From: Bacteroidota bacterium
GTDB lineage: Bacteria; Bacteroidota; Bacteroidia; Chitinophagales; Chitinophagaceae
DNA: 11,566 nt
Reading direction: 5' to 3'
NCBI GenBank assembly: GCA_023433265.1
Contig: JAEZDR010000156.1
Location: forward strand, 1 to 11,566
Shown in pieces: positions 1-6,424 of this stretch. Made by a program: the position numbers and the translations under genes. The notes beneath the pieces were generated by a model. The model searched no databases, was not told where the DNA came from, and worked only from the letters and a program-made list of their open reading frames with translations. Numbering within the stretch: the first letter of the stretch is position 1; every line of letters begins with the position of its first letter.

Positions 1-234
1 TTTATCTACAAACCCGGCTGGTTTAATGGTGGCAGCAAAGGCACCACCCACGGTCTTTGGAATCCCTATGATGCCAGGATCCCTTTACTATGGTATGGAC
101 ACGGTGTTAGGCAGGGACGCAGCAACAAGCTGGTGTATATGAGTGACATTGCGGCTACCGTAGCCGCTATCCTAAACATCCAGGTACCAAACGGAAATGT
201 GGGGCGGGTAATAGAAGATGTTTTATTAAAATAA
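1..234 (+). CDS. Alkaline phosphatase superfamily enzyme, PafA-like (C-terminal end, partial)
   Basis: The reading frame is open from the first base to TAA at 232-234 and gives the last 77 residues of a protein whose start lies outside the window. The segment KGTTHGLWNPYDARIPLLW, followed by YMSDIAATVAAIL and the ending PNGNVGRVIEDVL, is the typical C-terminal part of the PafA-like, type I phosphodiesterase/nucleotide pyrophosphatase group of secreted zinc phosphatases. By family knowledge, the His of TTHG (residue 17 of this fragment) is one of the zinc ligands, and the enzyme hydrolyses phosphate esters in the periplasm. Only this end is visible, so the signal peptide and nucleophile cannot be checked. 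It converges with the next gene, with 2 bp between the two stop codons and no visible terminator. Confidence 0.85.
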   Translation, partial: FIYKPGWFNGGSKGTTHGLWNPYDARIPLLWYGHGVRQGRSNKLVYMSDIAATVAAILNIQVPNGNVGRVIEDVLLK

Positions 235-236
235 TA

Positions 237-632
237 CTATAAAACCATTTGCTGAAACAGCTTATCCAGCTCTGATTGAGGATCCGTACACAACCCGGGA
301 TGCACTTTCGATGTTTGTACTACACTACTTCGGGTAGCCGCCAGCCACCTGAACCGGGACGGTAAATCCAGCCTCGCTATAGGCGATTTGCAATCTTTGT
401 CTCCCGCAGCGATGGCCTTGAATGCGTCGAGGTATTCCTGTACTTCTTCAATGCAGAAATCGTCGCAAATGGCTTTTACCTTTGTTTCGTTTACATCGCA
501 TTTCGCCTGGAGAAACCGCTTGTCTTTGCAATACAGAACTACTCCAACGTTCACGAACTCCTCACGCTCCGGCTTAGGCACTATCCGCACCACCGCATAT
601 TCAAATAGATGCTTGTCTTGCTTCATCTGCAT
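237..632 (-). CDS. DUF3037 family protein
   Basis: The 131-residue product (129 if the ATG at 626 is used instead of 632) matches the DUF3037 pattern: an N-terminal FEYAVVRIVPKPEREEFVNVGVVLYC block, then a region built around residues 45-70 and a C-terminal WLAATRSSVVQTSKVHPG block. No enzymatic function is established for the family. The gene follows the HipA-like kinase gene, and its start overlaps the kinase 3' end by 32 bp, which implies co-transcription and probably translational coupling. The ATG at 632 is preceded by ACAAAAC, very like the GTAAAAC before the kinase start, so 632 is slightly preferred. This kinase plus DUF3037 pairing recurs in bacteria, which suggests the protein is a dedicated partner of the kinase; that role is inference. 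Confidence 0.85.
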   Translation of the reverse strand: MQMKQDKHLFEYAVVRIVPKPEREEFVNVGVVLYCKDKRFLQAKCDVNETKVKAICDDFCIEEVQEYLDAFKAIAAGDKDCKSPIARLDLPSRFRWLAATRSSVVQTSKVHPGLCTDPQSELDKLFQQMVL

Positions 633-1380
633 GTTTTGTAAAAGTATGCGAAGCTTTTAGCCTGTCAGTCAGGAACTTTAGGTAACGTTCTTTTACGGTT
701 GCTTCGTTTTCTTCATAGCCTGCCAGCCATTCATTTGGAATAGCCGCAACTATTTCTTCAAGTAGCGGCTGAGAGAGAAGCTGGCTCATCATTTCGTTAG
801 CATTAGCAAGCTCAGTTGCGTAGGGCAGCATAACATGATCCTTAATTTGGATGAATGGCCGTGCCGCGTCGCCTTGCATTGAAGGCCAGTTATGATGTAC
901 ATACAAGCCAGCTCCATGATCTATCAGCCATAGTTCCTTATTCCACATAAGCAGGTTAGTGTTACGGGCTGTCCTGTCTACGTTCATCAGTAGGCTATCC
1001 AGCCACACTAGTTTGGACGCCAGTAACGAATCCGGTGCAGTAACTGCAGGATCGTAGGTGATAGAGCCGGAAAGGTAATGCAAGCCTATGTTGAGGCCAG
1101 TACTAGCCTTTAGAAGGTCCTGTATCTCCTCGTCGGGTTCCGTGCGACCAAATGCTTCATCCAACCTGGCAAATACAATTTCCGGTACCTTAAACTGCGC
1201 TGCCCTTGCCAGTTCTGCTCCTATCATTTCGGCCACCAGCGCTTTCAGACCCTGCCCGGCACCCCTAAACTTCAACACATACTTAAAACCATCATCAGCC
1301 TCAACGATGGCAGGCAGGCTACCGCCCTCGCGGAGAGGTGTTATATAACGGGTAACGGTAACTGTACGAATCAGGTTCAT
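601..1380 (-). CDS. HipA-like kinase family protein (HipA_2 type)
   Basis: The 259-residue protein has the landmarks of a compact HipA-type protein kinase fold. VLKF at 35-38 supplies the ATP-binding Lys37, NVDRTARNTNLL at 133-144 is the catalytic loop with candidate catalytic Asp135 and Asn140/Asn142, and LIDHGAG at 152-158 carries the metal-binding Asp154 in place of DFG. It is much shorter than classical HipA (about 440 residues) and lacks the HipA N-terminal domain, as expected for the HipA_2 group. The start ATG at 1380 gives the full-length domain. No HipB-like helix-turn-helix gene adjoins it; its only partner is the overlapping DUF3037 gene. It probably phosphorylates a protein Ser/Thr in the cytoplasm, but no target can be named and toxin activity is not shown. 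Confidence 0.85.
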   Translation of the reverse strand: MNLIRTVTVTRYITPLREGGSLPAIVEADDGFKYVLKFRGAGQGLKALVAEMIGAELARAAQFKVPEIVFARLDEAFGRTEPDEEIQDLLKASTGLNIGLHYLSGSITYDPAVTAPDSLLASKLVWLDSLLMNVDRTARNTNLLMWNKELWLIDHGAGLYVHHNWPSMQGDAARPFIQIKDHVMLPYATELANANEMMSQLLSQPLLEEIVAAIPNEWLAGYEENEATVKERYLKFLTDRLKASHTFTKHADEARQASI

Positions 1381-1472
1381 GTTTTACAAAGGAAAGTAAA
1401 TGTGCTTAAAGAGCGAAGGGAGCATGCGCTATCCCGCTGTTAAGGGGGATTTTATCGGTGCTATATTCATGC

Positions 1473-1501
1473 AAAAGGGTTCGCCACTTGCGAACCCTTT
1501 T
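1473..1501 (-). terminator. Hairpin terminator after the Hsp20 gene
   Basis: A perfect 12-bp inverted repeat (1473-1484 with 1490-1501) encloses a 5-nt loop, CACTT on the + strand. The arms end in runs of A and T, so the structure has a short T tract on either strand. It lies 21 bp beyond the Hsp20 stop codon and is best read as that gene's intrinsic terminator. Confidence 0.8.
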
Positions 1502-1522
1502 AAACATAATGTTGGCTGGTAC

Positions 1523-1975
1523 TTACGAAACCCTGATTGTCCGAGGTGGTTTCTGCTTTGCCTCTTCTTTTTTCGGAATTATTAGGTGCAGCACTCCATC
1601 TTCGTATTTTGCCTGTATATGCTCTTCGTCTACCACGTCCTTGGGTAGCTGGAAGCTTCTTTGGAAGCTTTGATAGCTAAACTCCCTCTTTGTGTATTTC
1701 TCACCTTCTTTTTCTTCATACTCTTCTCTTTTTTCGGACGAAATGGTTAGCATGTTGCCATCTAATTCAATTTTAAAGTCATCCTTCTTCATGCCGGGAG
1801 CAGCCATTTCCACTGCGAAGTTTTCGGCATTCTCCCTAATGTTTACCGCAGGCAATGTTGTATTTGTGCTTGACGTATTGCCTAAGCCCCAGTCCCATAG
1901 GTCTTTTGTCCAGAAATCGTTGAACAAAGGCATGGAGCTAAGCATGTTGTTGCCGTTTCTTTTAACTATTGACAT
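1523..1975 (-). CDS. Hsp20/alpha-crystallin family small heat-shock protein
   Basis: This is a 150-residue ATP-independent holdase chaperone that binds unfolding proteins in the cytoplasm as large oligomers. A variable N-terminal arm rich in Phe and Trp (about 1-40) precedes the alpha-crystallin domain (about 41-136). The domain includes VNIRENAENFAVEMAAPGMK, DDFKIELDGNMLTIS and the signature AKYEDGVLHL at 122-131. The tail ends in the IRV form of the conserved I-x-I/V motif (147-149) used for oligomer contacts. The frame stays open to 2017, but the ATG at 1975 is chosen because GGAGG sits five bases upstream and the family N-terminus starts there. A hairpin terminator isolates it downstream and another separates it from the preceding gene, so it is probably monocistronic. 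Confidence 0.95.
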   Translation of the reverse strand: MSIVKRNGNNMLSSMPLFNDFWTKDLWDWGLGNTSSTNTTLPAVNIRENAENFAVEMAAPGMKKDDFKIELDGNMLTISSEKREEYEEKEGEKYTKREFSYQSFQRSFQLPKDVVDEEHIQAKYEDGVLHLIIPKKEEAKQKPPRTIRVS

Positions 1976-1980
1976 AACTA

Positions 1981-1985
1981 CCTCC
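1981..1985 (-). promoter_or_regulatory. Shine-Dalgarno site of the Hsp20 gene
   Basis: GGAGG on the minus strand lies 5 nt before the ATG at 1975 and decides the start over upstream in-frame ATGs. Most other genes in the window have only A-rich leaders, as is common in Bacteroidota, so this consensus site stands out. Confidence 0.8.
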
Positions 1986-2000
1986 ATTTTTAAGTGGTTA

Positions 2001-2036
2001 CAACAGTAAAGCATCAATCAAAATGCCAGTGCCAAA
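2001..2036 (-). promoter_or_regulatory. Possible promoter of the Hsp20 gene
   Basis: On the minus strand TACTGTTG (2001-2008) differs at one base from the Bacteroidota -7 consensus TAnnTTTG, and a TTTG lies at 2033-2036 as a possible -33 element. The gap between them is 24 bp, longer than usual, so the call is weak. It would give a leader of roughly 20 nt before the ATG at 1975. Confidence 0.3.
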
Positions 2037-2062
2037 AAGCTGTAGATTTTGCAGGAAAAATG

Positions 2063-2090
2063 AAAAGCTGGCATTTAGCCAGCTTTTTTT
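2063..2090 (-). terminator. Hairpin terminator after the YwqK/MORN-like gene
   Basis: A perfect 10-bp stem (2063-2072 with 2078-2087) with a 5-nt loop is flanked by a seven-T run on the + strand and by TTTT-CA-TTTTT on the minus strand. The YwqK-like gene on the minus strand stops at 2121, 31 bp before the structure, so it most likely ends that transcript and insulates the Hsp20 gene. Confidence 0.75.
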
Positions 2091-2120
2091 ATGCAAAAAT
2101 TTCAGTCATAACAAGGAGAA

Positions 2121-2798
2121 TTAACCCCCTGTTTCACCGGTACGTTCTCTATGTTTTTTCTTTTTGTATTTTTTTTCAAAATCCAATACTTCTTTGGGTT
2201 TCATTTTCTTTGGATCTTTCTTTCCCATGCCTGTTGTATCTGCAGGTTGAACCATCACTTTTTCACCGGGTTCTTCGCCCAGTTTACCCATGTTATATTT
2301 TTCAACCCTTAACAAAATGCCTCCAGGCTGATAATATTTCCAGGTTCCATGTTCGTAAGAATCGCCTTCACGTTTTATCCGTACTTGCGTAAACTTGTTA
2401 TGATCTTCAAGGTCAACAACATCTACCGTATCCCACGGATCGGCGGGATTGATGGCTCTCCATTGCTCTTCCCTTTCAAGGCCCGCAATTGTAAAATACT
2501 GCTGCACCCCGTCTTTGTTTCCCCATTTATAGTTCTCAACAGAAAGTATATCGCCCATCAGGTTGAACTTCTGCCAGGTTCCGTCTTTTTTATCATCCTT
2601 ATAGGTTCCTATCTCCTCGTAACCGGGATTGCCACGCAAGGGCTCTACCTTCATAATCCATTTACCTTGCTTCTGGCCTTTTTGGTCCACGCAATTAAGT
2701 GTATCTCCTTTAGGGGATAACTGGAAGGTTTTGCATTGGGCCATCGCCTGCGTCGTAGCCAGCATAACCAAACTCATTATTAAAAGCCGCATATCCAT
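2121..2798 (-). CDS. Secreted protein with YwqK/MORN-like repeats
   Basis: The 225-residue protein begins with a signal peptide (about 1-21, cut after AMA and before Gln). Residues 45-172 hold loose MORN/YwqK-like strips of the GxWxxY type: GKWI at 45-48, GTYKDD at 64-69, DGTWQKF at 72-78, GVQQYF at 97-102 and HGTWKYYQPGG at 150-160. Such strips form beta hairpins and in Bacteroidota are usually annotated as 'YwqK family antitoxin' by homology, with no proven toxin link. The last 30 residues are very Lys-rich (KKYKKKKHR), perhaps binding nucleic acid, LPS or peptidoglycan. A second ATG at 2792 would give nearly the same signal peptide. It is divergent from the large Asp-box propeller gene with a 26-bp gap. 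Its function is unknown. Confidence 0.7.
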   Translation of the reverse strand: MDMRLLIMSLVMLATTQAMAQCKTFQLSPKGDTLNCVDQKGQKQGKWIMKVEPLRGNPGYEEIGTYKDDKKDGTWQKFNLMGDILSVENYKWGNKDGVQQYFTIAGLEREEQWRAINPADPWDTVDVVDLEDHNKFTQVRIKREGDSYEHGTWKYYQPGGILLRVEKYNMGKLGEEPGEKVMVQPADTTGMGKKDPKKMKPKEVLDFEKKYKKKKHRERTGETGG

Positions 2799-2802
2799 TA
2801 CA

Positions 2803-2815
2803 TTAGAGCCTCTAA
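2803..2815. promoter_or_regulatory. 13-bp palindrome between divergent starts
   Basis: TTAGAG-C-CTCTAA is a perfect odd-centred palindrome in the 26-bp gap separating the ATG at 2798 (-) from the ATG at 2825 (+). It may be a regulator site controlling both genes. A 6-bp arm is expected a few times by chance in a window of this size, so position is the main support. Confidence 0.35.
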
Positions 2816-2824
2816 ATTACTGCA

Positions 2825-5440
2825 ATGATTCCTGGTTTGAAAAGGGTAGCCACCTGTTTAGCAATATTTTCTACTTTCAGTACGATGGCTCAGCCGGCAG
2901 CTACACCTGCGGATGAACGCATTAAATTGTTAAGAAGTAAGAAGCAGCTTGAACAGCAGTCGCTTGTTAGTCATGTTGCATTTCGCAACATCGGCCCTAC
3001 GGTAATGAGCGGACGCGTAGTGGACGTGGAAGTTAATCCTGCAGATCCTACCGAATTCTATGTAGCCTACGCAACCGGTGGCTTATGGCATACCGTAAAT
3101 AACGGTCAAAGTTTTACACCCATTTTCGATAGTGCGGAGGTAATTGTATTGGGTGATATTGCTGTTAACTGGACCTATAACCCTCGCGTTATTTGGTTGG
3201 GAACAGGCGAGGTAAACAGTAGTCGTTCCTCCTATGCTGGCATTGGTGTCTATAAAAGCGTGAATAATGGTAAGACGTGGACGCACCTCGGGTTGCCTGA
3301 AAGTCACCACATTGGTAAGATTCAGTTGCATCCGCAGGATGTAAACACAGCCTGGGTGGCTGTTATGGGCCACCTTTACTCGCCAAATAAGGAAAGGGGT
3401 GTATATAAAACCGCCGATGGTGGCAAAACATGGAAACAAACCTTATTCATCGACGAGAATACGGGTGCTATCGAAATTGAAATAAATCCTCAAAAACCCG
3501 ATGAGTTATATGCGGCTACCTGGTACAGGACGCGAAGAGCATGGAACTTTGAAGAAGGGTCAAAATCCTCGGGCATCTACAAGAGTAGGGATGGGGGAGA
3601 AACATGGCAACTGCTCAGCACACCCCAATCCGGTTTTCTAACAGGCGATAGTGTAGGCCGCATTGGCCTCTCGGTATATCCAAAAGACCCGACAATTATC
3701 TATGCCGTGGTGGATAATAACTATCACCGGCCCGATACAGCGAAGGCTGATACTTCAAAATACATTCTTCGCGATTTCCGTAACCTTACAAAAGAACAGT
3801 TCCTGGCTTTAGATGATCGTAAGCTCGATTCTTTCATTGTCAAGAGTAGCTTACCCAAGCGGTATTCAGCCGCTTCACTCAGGGAGCTAATAAAGGGGGA
3901 TAAACTAAAACCTACTGCCATTTGGGAATACTTTATGGACGCCAATGCCAGCTTATTCGAAACGCCGGTAGTTGGCTGTGAGGTTTACAGAAGTAATGAT
4001 GGTGGTGTAACCTGGAAAAAGACCAATAAGGCCGGCCTGAATTTATACAGCAGTTACGGCTATTACTTCGGCAAAATATGGGTTAGCCCTTCAAATGCCG
4101 ATAAGGTAATCATTGCAGGCATTGACATGCAGATGAGTACGGATGGTGGTAAGACATTTAAAAAAATGGATAAGGAGAACGTGCATGCTGACCACCATGC
4201 TTGTTGGATAAACCCGGCCCGCGACAATCATATCATCAGCGGTAATGATGGCGGTATCAATATTACTTACGATAACGGCGACCATTGGTTTAAGGCAAAT
4301 AGCCCCCCTGTTGGACAGTTCTACGCAATCAATGTAGACAACGAGAAGCCCTATAATGTATATGGCGGCTTGCAGGACAATGGCTCATGGTGGGGACCCA
4401 GCACCCATAAAGAAAGCTACCGTTGGCTGGATGTGGGAGACTATCCTTTCAAAAGCCTGAATGGTGGCGATGGTATGCAGGTGCAAATAGACAGCCGGGA
4501 TAACAGGACCATTTACTCAGGTTTCCAGTTTGGTTATTACTGGCGCATGCAAAGGGGCGGTAAGGAAAGAAAGGCGGTAAGGCCTCAGCATGACCTTGGT
4601 GACGCTGCTTTGCGGTTTAACTGGCAAACCCCCATCCACCTAAGCAGGCATAATCAGGACATATTTTACATCGGCTCCAACAAGTTGCATCGTTCGCTTA
4701 ACAAAGGCGATTCTATTACGGTCATGAGCACTGATCTTACCACAAATCCAAAACAAGGTGATGTTCCCTATGGTACAATAACCGCAATACATGAAAGCCC
4801 GCTGCGGTTTGGCTTGCTTTACATTGGTACAGACGATGGGCAGGTACACGTGTCTAAAGACGGGGGTTACACATTCGCCAACGTCAGTGCCAAATTACCT
4901 AAAGGGCTTTGGGTAAGCAGCCTGCAGGCATCTGCACACAAAGAAAGCAGGGTGTACCTGGCCCTGAATGGTTACAGGAGCGATCATTTTAGCCCTTACG
5001 TTTATGTAAGCGAAGACTTTGGTGCAAGCTGGGCCCTGATCAATAAAAAGCTTCCCGCAGAACCCGTAAATGTAATCAGGGAAGATGCAAAACATGATAG
5101 CTTGCTTTATGTAGGCACAGACGGTGGGCTCTATGTAACGATCGACAAAGGCCTAAGTTGGATGTTATGGAATAACGGCTTGCCTAAGAGCATTCCCGTG
5201 CACGACATCGCCATTCAGCCTTCCGCCAATGAAATTGTATTAGGCACACATGGCCGAAGCCTTTATATAGCTAAATTGGATAGTGTTCAGCTTTTGCTAC
5301 AAGACAAACTCTACCTTAGGAAACTGCAACAAAGCAAGCCCGATATGGAGGCGTTTTTGCGCGACCTTCCTATTCCTGCAAAAAAAGGGAAGGTAGCAAG
5401 GAGAAAGGAGGGGGTCGATATCGACTGTCCCCCTCACTAA
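2825..5440 (+). CDS. Secreted VPS10/sortilin-like BNR (Asp-box) beta-propeller protein
   Basis: The 871-residue protein starts with a signal peptide (about 1-22, ending STMA before Gln). The rest is built of beta-propeller blades marked by Asp boxes of the S-x-D-G-G-x-T-W type. These are near residues 90 (VNNGQSF), 145 (VNNGKTW), 196 (TADGGKTW), 254 (SRDGGETW), 390 (SNDGGVTW), 438 (STDGGKTF), 677 (SKDGGYTF), 729 (SEDFGASW) and 772 (TIDKGLSW). The opening RNIGPTVMSGRV and the closing LGTHGRSLYI are hallmarks of the large Bacteroidota proteins annotated as 'glycosyl hydrolase', 'VPS10 domain' or 'WD40/YVTN/BNR-like'. Asp boxes alone do not prove sialidase or hydrolase activity. It ends soon after the last blade with a Lys/Arg-rich tail, shorter than many relatives of 1000 residues or more. 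It probably acts in the periplasm or on the cell surface; substrate unknown. Confidence 0.9.
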   Translation: MIPGLKRVATCLAIFSTFSTMAQPAATPADERIKLLRSKKQLEQQSLVSHVAFRNIGPTVMSGRVVDVEVNPADPTEFYVAYATGGLWHTVNNGQSFTPIFDSAEVIVLGDIAVNWTYNPRVIWLGTGEVNSSRSSYAGIGVYKSVNNGKTWTHLGLPESHHIGKIQLHPQDVNTAWVAVMGHLYSPNKERGVYKTADGGKTWKQTLFIDENTGAIEIEINPQKPDELYAATWYRTRRAWNFEEGSKSSGIYKSRDGGETWQLLSTPQSGFLTGDSVGRIGLSVYPKDPTIIYAVVDNNYHRPDTAKADTSKYILRDFRNLTKEQFLALDDRKLDSFIVKSSLPKRYSAASLRELIKGDKLKPTAIWEYFMDANASLFETPVVGCEVYRSNDGGVTWKKTNKAGLNLYSSYGYYFGKIWVSPSNADKVIIAGIDMQMSTDGGKTFKKMDKENVHADHHACWINPARDNHIISGNDGGINITYDNGDHWFKANSPPVGQFYAINVDNEKPYNVYGGLQDNGSWWGPSTHKESYRWLDVGDYPFKSLNGGDGMQVQIDSRDNRTIYSGFQFGYYWRMQRGGKERKAVRPQHDLGDAALRFNWQTPIHLSRHNQDIFYIGSNKLHRSLNKGDSITVMSTDLTTNPKQGDVPYGTITAIHESPLRFGLLYIGTDDGQVHVSKDGGYTFANVSAKLPKGLWVSSLQASAHKESRVYLALNGYRSDHFSPYVYVSEDFGASWALINKKLPAEPVNVIREDAKHDSLLYVGTDGGLYVTIDKGLSWMLWNNGLPKSIPVHDIAIQPSANEIVLGTHGRSLYIAKLDSVQLLLQDKLYLRKLQQSKPDMEAFLRDLPIPAKKGKVARRKEGVDIDCPPH

Positions 5441-5447
5441 ATACAGC

Positions 5448-5855
5448 CTATGGGTTTTCCCCTGCTATCGTCAGCAGGAATATGCTGGTTTCTGTAGCTT
5501 TTAACTTATACGGAATGTTTTCGTGTATCACTGCAATCTGACCGTTCGATACGCTTGTTGACTCACCATTTGCCGATAGCTGTAAATTGCCTTGCAGTAC
5601 TTTTATTGAAACCACGCCACTAACCAGGTTTTCTTTGTCTGTCTCCATTTCAGCATTAGAGTGCATGGCAACCACCGTAATACGGTATTTGTTTGTCTTG
5701 TAAACCGTAATTGCATTCCGGTCGTTCTTGAACCAGCTGTCTTCTGATGTAATCTGGTTCACAAATTTGGGAAGGTCTATCGATACCAGTGGCCCTTCTA
5801 TTTTCCTGTCGCCCTCAGGACGCAATTCAGTAGATTCATTGTGACGCGTTTCCAT
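5448..5855 (-). CDS. Small cupin-like protein
   Basis: The 135-residue cytoplasmic protein has a single cupin-like beta-barrel region at about 55-132. VVAMHSNAEM (62-70) sits where the first cupin motif would be, IKVLQGNLQLS (84-94) gives the inter-motif glycine turn, and SNGQIAVIHENIPYKLKA (103-120) fits the second motif. The usual metal triad is incomplete: only His65 and His111 are visible and the HxH pair is absent. It may therefore bind a ligand without metal or be a structural or sensor cupin. The first 30 residues are polar and not part of the domain. The ATG at 5855 follows an A-rich leader. It converges on the propeller gene with 7 bp between stops. No partner or pathway is evident. 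Confidence 0.65.
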   Translation of the reverse strand: METRHNESTELRPEGDRKIEGPLVSIDLPKFVNQITSEDSWFKNDRNAITVYKTNKYRITVVAMHSNAEMETDKENLVSGVVSIKVLQGNLQLSANGESTSVSNGQIAVIHENIPYKLKATETSIFLLTIAGENP

Positions 5856-5860
5856 TCTTC

Positions 5861-5888
5861 ATTATTTGTTTTAAATCAATCAAATAAT
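5861..5888. promoter_or_regulatory. Inverted repeat directly upstream of the cupin gene
   Basis: ATTATTTG (5861-5868) and CAAATAAT (5881-5888) form a perfect 8-bp inverted repeat with a 12-bp AT-rich spacer, starting 5 bp upstream of the ATG at 5855. It could be an operator with half-sites two helical turns apart (20 bp) or an mRNA hairpin near the start. There is no T tract, so it is not a terminator. Confidence 0.4.
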
Positions 5889-5922
5889 CTGCCATTAGGA
5901 ACCTGGAAACTGTCCTTGCCAC

Positions 5923-5950
5923 AAAACAAAAAGCAGGCTTTTGCCTGCTT
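5923..5950 (-). terminator. Hairpin terminator after the 60-residue gene
   Basis: An 8-bp stem (5931-5938 with 5943-5950) with a 4-nt loop is followed on the minus strand by a T-rich tract (TTTTTGTTTTG, complement of 5922-5932). It lies 25 bp after the stop of the small gene at 5976, supporting that gene as a real transcription unit. Confidence 0.75.
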
Positions 5951-5975
5951 CTCGTGTGTCTACATAGCTGTTATG

Positions 5976-6158
5976 CTATACGGTTATATCCAGTTCATCA
6001 TTGTTTGAACCTTTATTGCTGCGCCTCTCTTCCTTTTTCTCCTCAGCGTTGTTTACATCACTGTCGTGGCGGGGAGGCACTTTACTGTTCGACGAGATAG
6101 CGTGAAGCGATGTCCGCCGGTTCTTGTCTTCCTGTGTTGATCTTTTATGCTTACTCAT
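5976..6158 (-). CDS. Small hydrophilic protein, 60 residues
   Basis: The ORF encodes 60 residues, almost all polar or charged (Lys, Arg, Asn, Ser, Glu), with no membrane segment or signal peptide, ending NDELDITV. It is probably intrinsically disordered. Support for a real gene: a strong terminator lies 25 bp after the stop, and a second small hydrophilic ORF ends 19 bp upstream in the same direction. No family is recognised. Its start ATG at 6158 has an A-rich leader without a Shine-Dalgarno site. Similar short hydrophilic proteins in Bacteroidota often sit among stress genes, but no function can be assigned. Confidence 0.6.
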   Translation of the reverse strand: MSKHKRSTQEDKNRRTSLHAISSNSKVPPRHDSDVNNAEEKKEERRSNKGSNNDELDITV

Positions 6159-6177
6159 TACTATTCTATTTGCTTGT

Positions 6178-6342
6178 TTAAACTGCTACAAAGTCGCTCT
6201 CCAGGTAATTGGAACCCGTACCGCTGATGTCAATCGGGCCTTTGCCCTTCAGCTTATCGTACTTCGACTTTTTATCGGTACGCTTTGTTTTTTCCTGTTT
6301 TACTTCGCGTTGCTCTTTGTTGTTCTTTTTATACTTGTCCAT
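6178..6342 (-). CDS. Small basic hydrophilic protein, 54 residues
   Basis: Reading the minus strand from ATG at 6342 to TAA at 6178-6180 gives 54 residues. The first 35 are very Lys-rich (MDKYKKNNKEQREVKQEK, then KTKRTDKKSKYDKLKGKG), followed by an acidic-aromatic end, GSNYLESDFVAV. It has no signal peptide or membrane segment. It lies 19 bp upstream of the 60-residue gene, so the two probably form a dicistronic unit closed by the terminator at 5923-5950. A 13-bp palindrome sits 11 bp before its start. The sharp split between a basic body and a C-terminal acidic-aromatic patch looks selected rather than random. No family is recognised. Confidence 0.6.
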   Translation of the reverse strand: MDKYKKNNKEQREVKQEKTKRTDKKSKYDKLKGKGPIDISGTGSNYLESDFVAV

Positions 6343-6353
6343 AACTGTAATTT

Positions 6354-6366
6354 TTATACAGTATAA
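6354..6366. promoter_or_regulatory. 13-bp palindrome upstream of the 54-residue gene
   Basis: TTATAC-A-GTATAA (+ strand) is a perfect odd-centred palindrome starting 12 bp upstream of the ATG at 6342. It may be an operator, or part of the promoter, for the small-gene pair. It shares the pattern TTAnAnnnTnTAA with the palindrome at 2803-2815. Confidence 0.35.
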
Positions 6367-6378
6367 TGAACAAGCTTT

Positions 6379-6397
6379 AAGCCATGGCTTCCGGCTT
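6379..6397. repeat. Palindrome downstream of the Lys/Asp-tail gene
   Basis: AAGCCATGGCTT (6379-6390) is a perfect 12-bp palindrome, and AAGCC (6379-6383) can alternatively pair with GGCTT (6393-6397). It lies about 30 bp after the stop of the minus-strand gene at 6425 and could be a weak terminator, but there is no clean T tract. Confidence 0.3.
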
Positions 6398-6424
6398 TTG
6401 TTATATAAAGCATAAGGACATGCC

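Noticed and set aside
388..660. Plus-strand ORFs opposite the DUF3037 and kinase genes (388-660, 1088-1348)
   Set aside because: They are antisense shadows of well-supported genes with family motifs; their products show no recognisable domain.
2020..2040. Sigma-54-like TTGGCAC upstream of the Hsp20 gene (minus strand)
   Set aside because: The -24 half looks right, but the required GC at -12 is absent at the correct spacing.
5461..5478. Hairpin CCTGCT-ATCGTC-AGCAGG near the convergent stops at 5440/5448
   Set aside because: It lies within the cupin coding sequence and has no T tract on either strand, so a terminator call is not supported.
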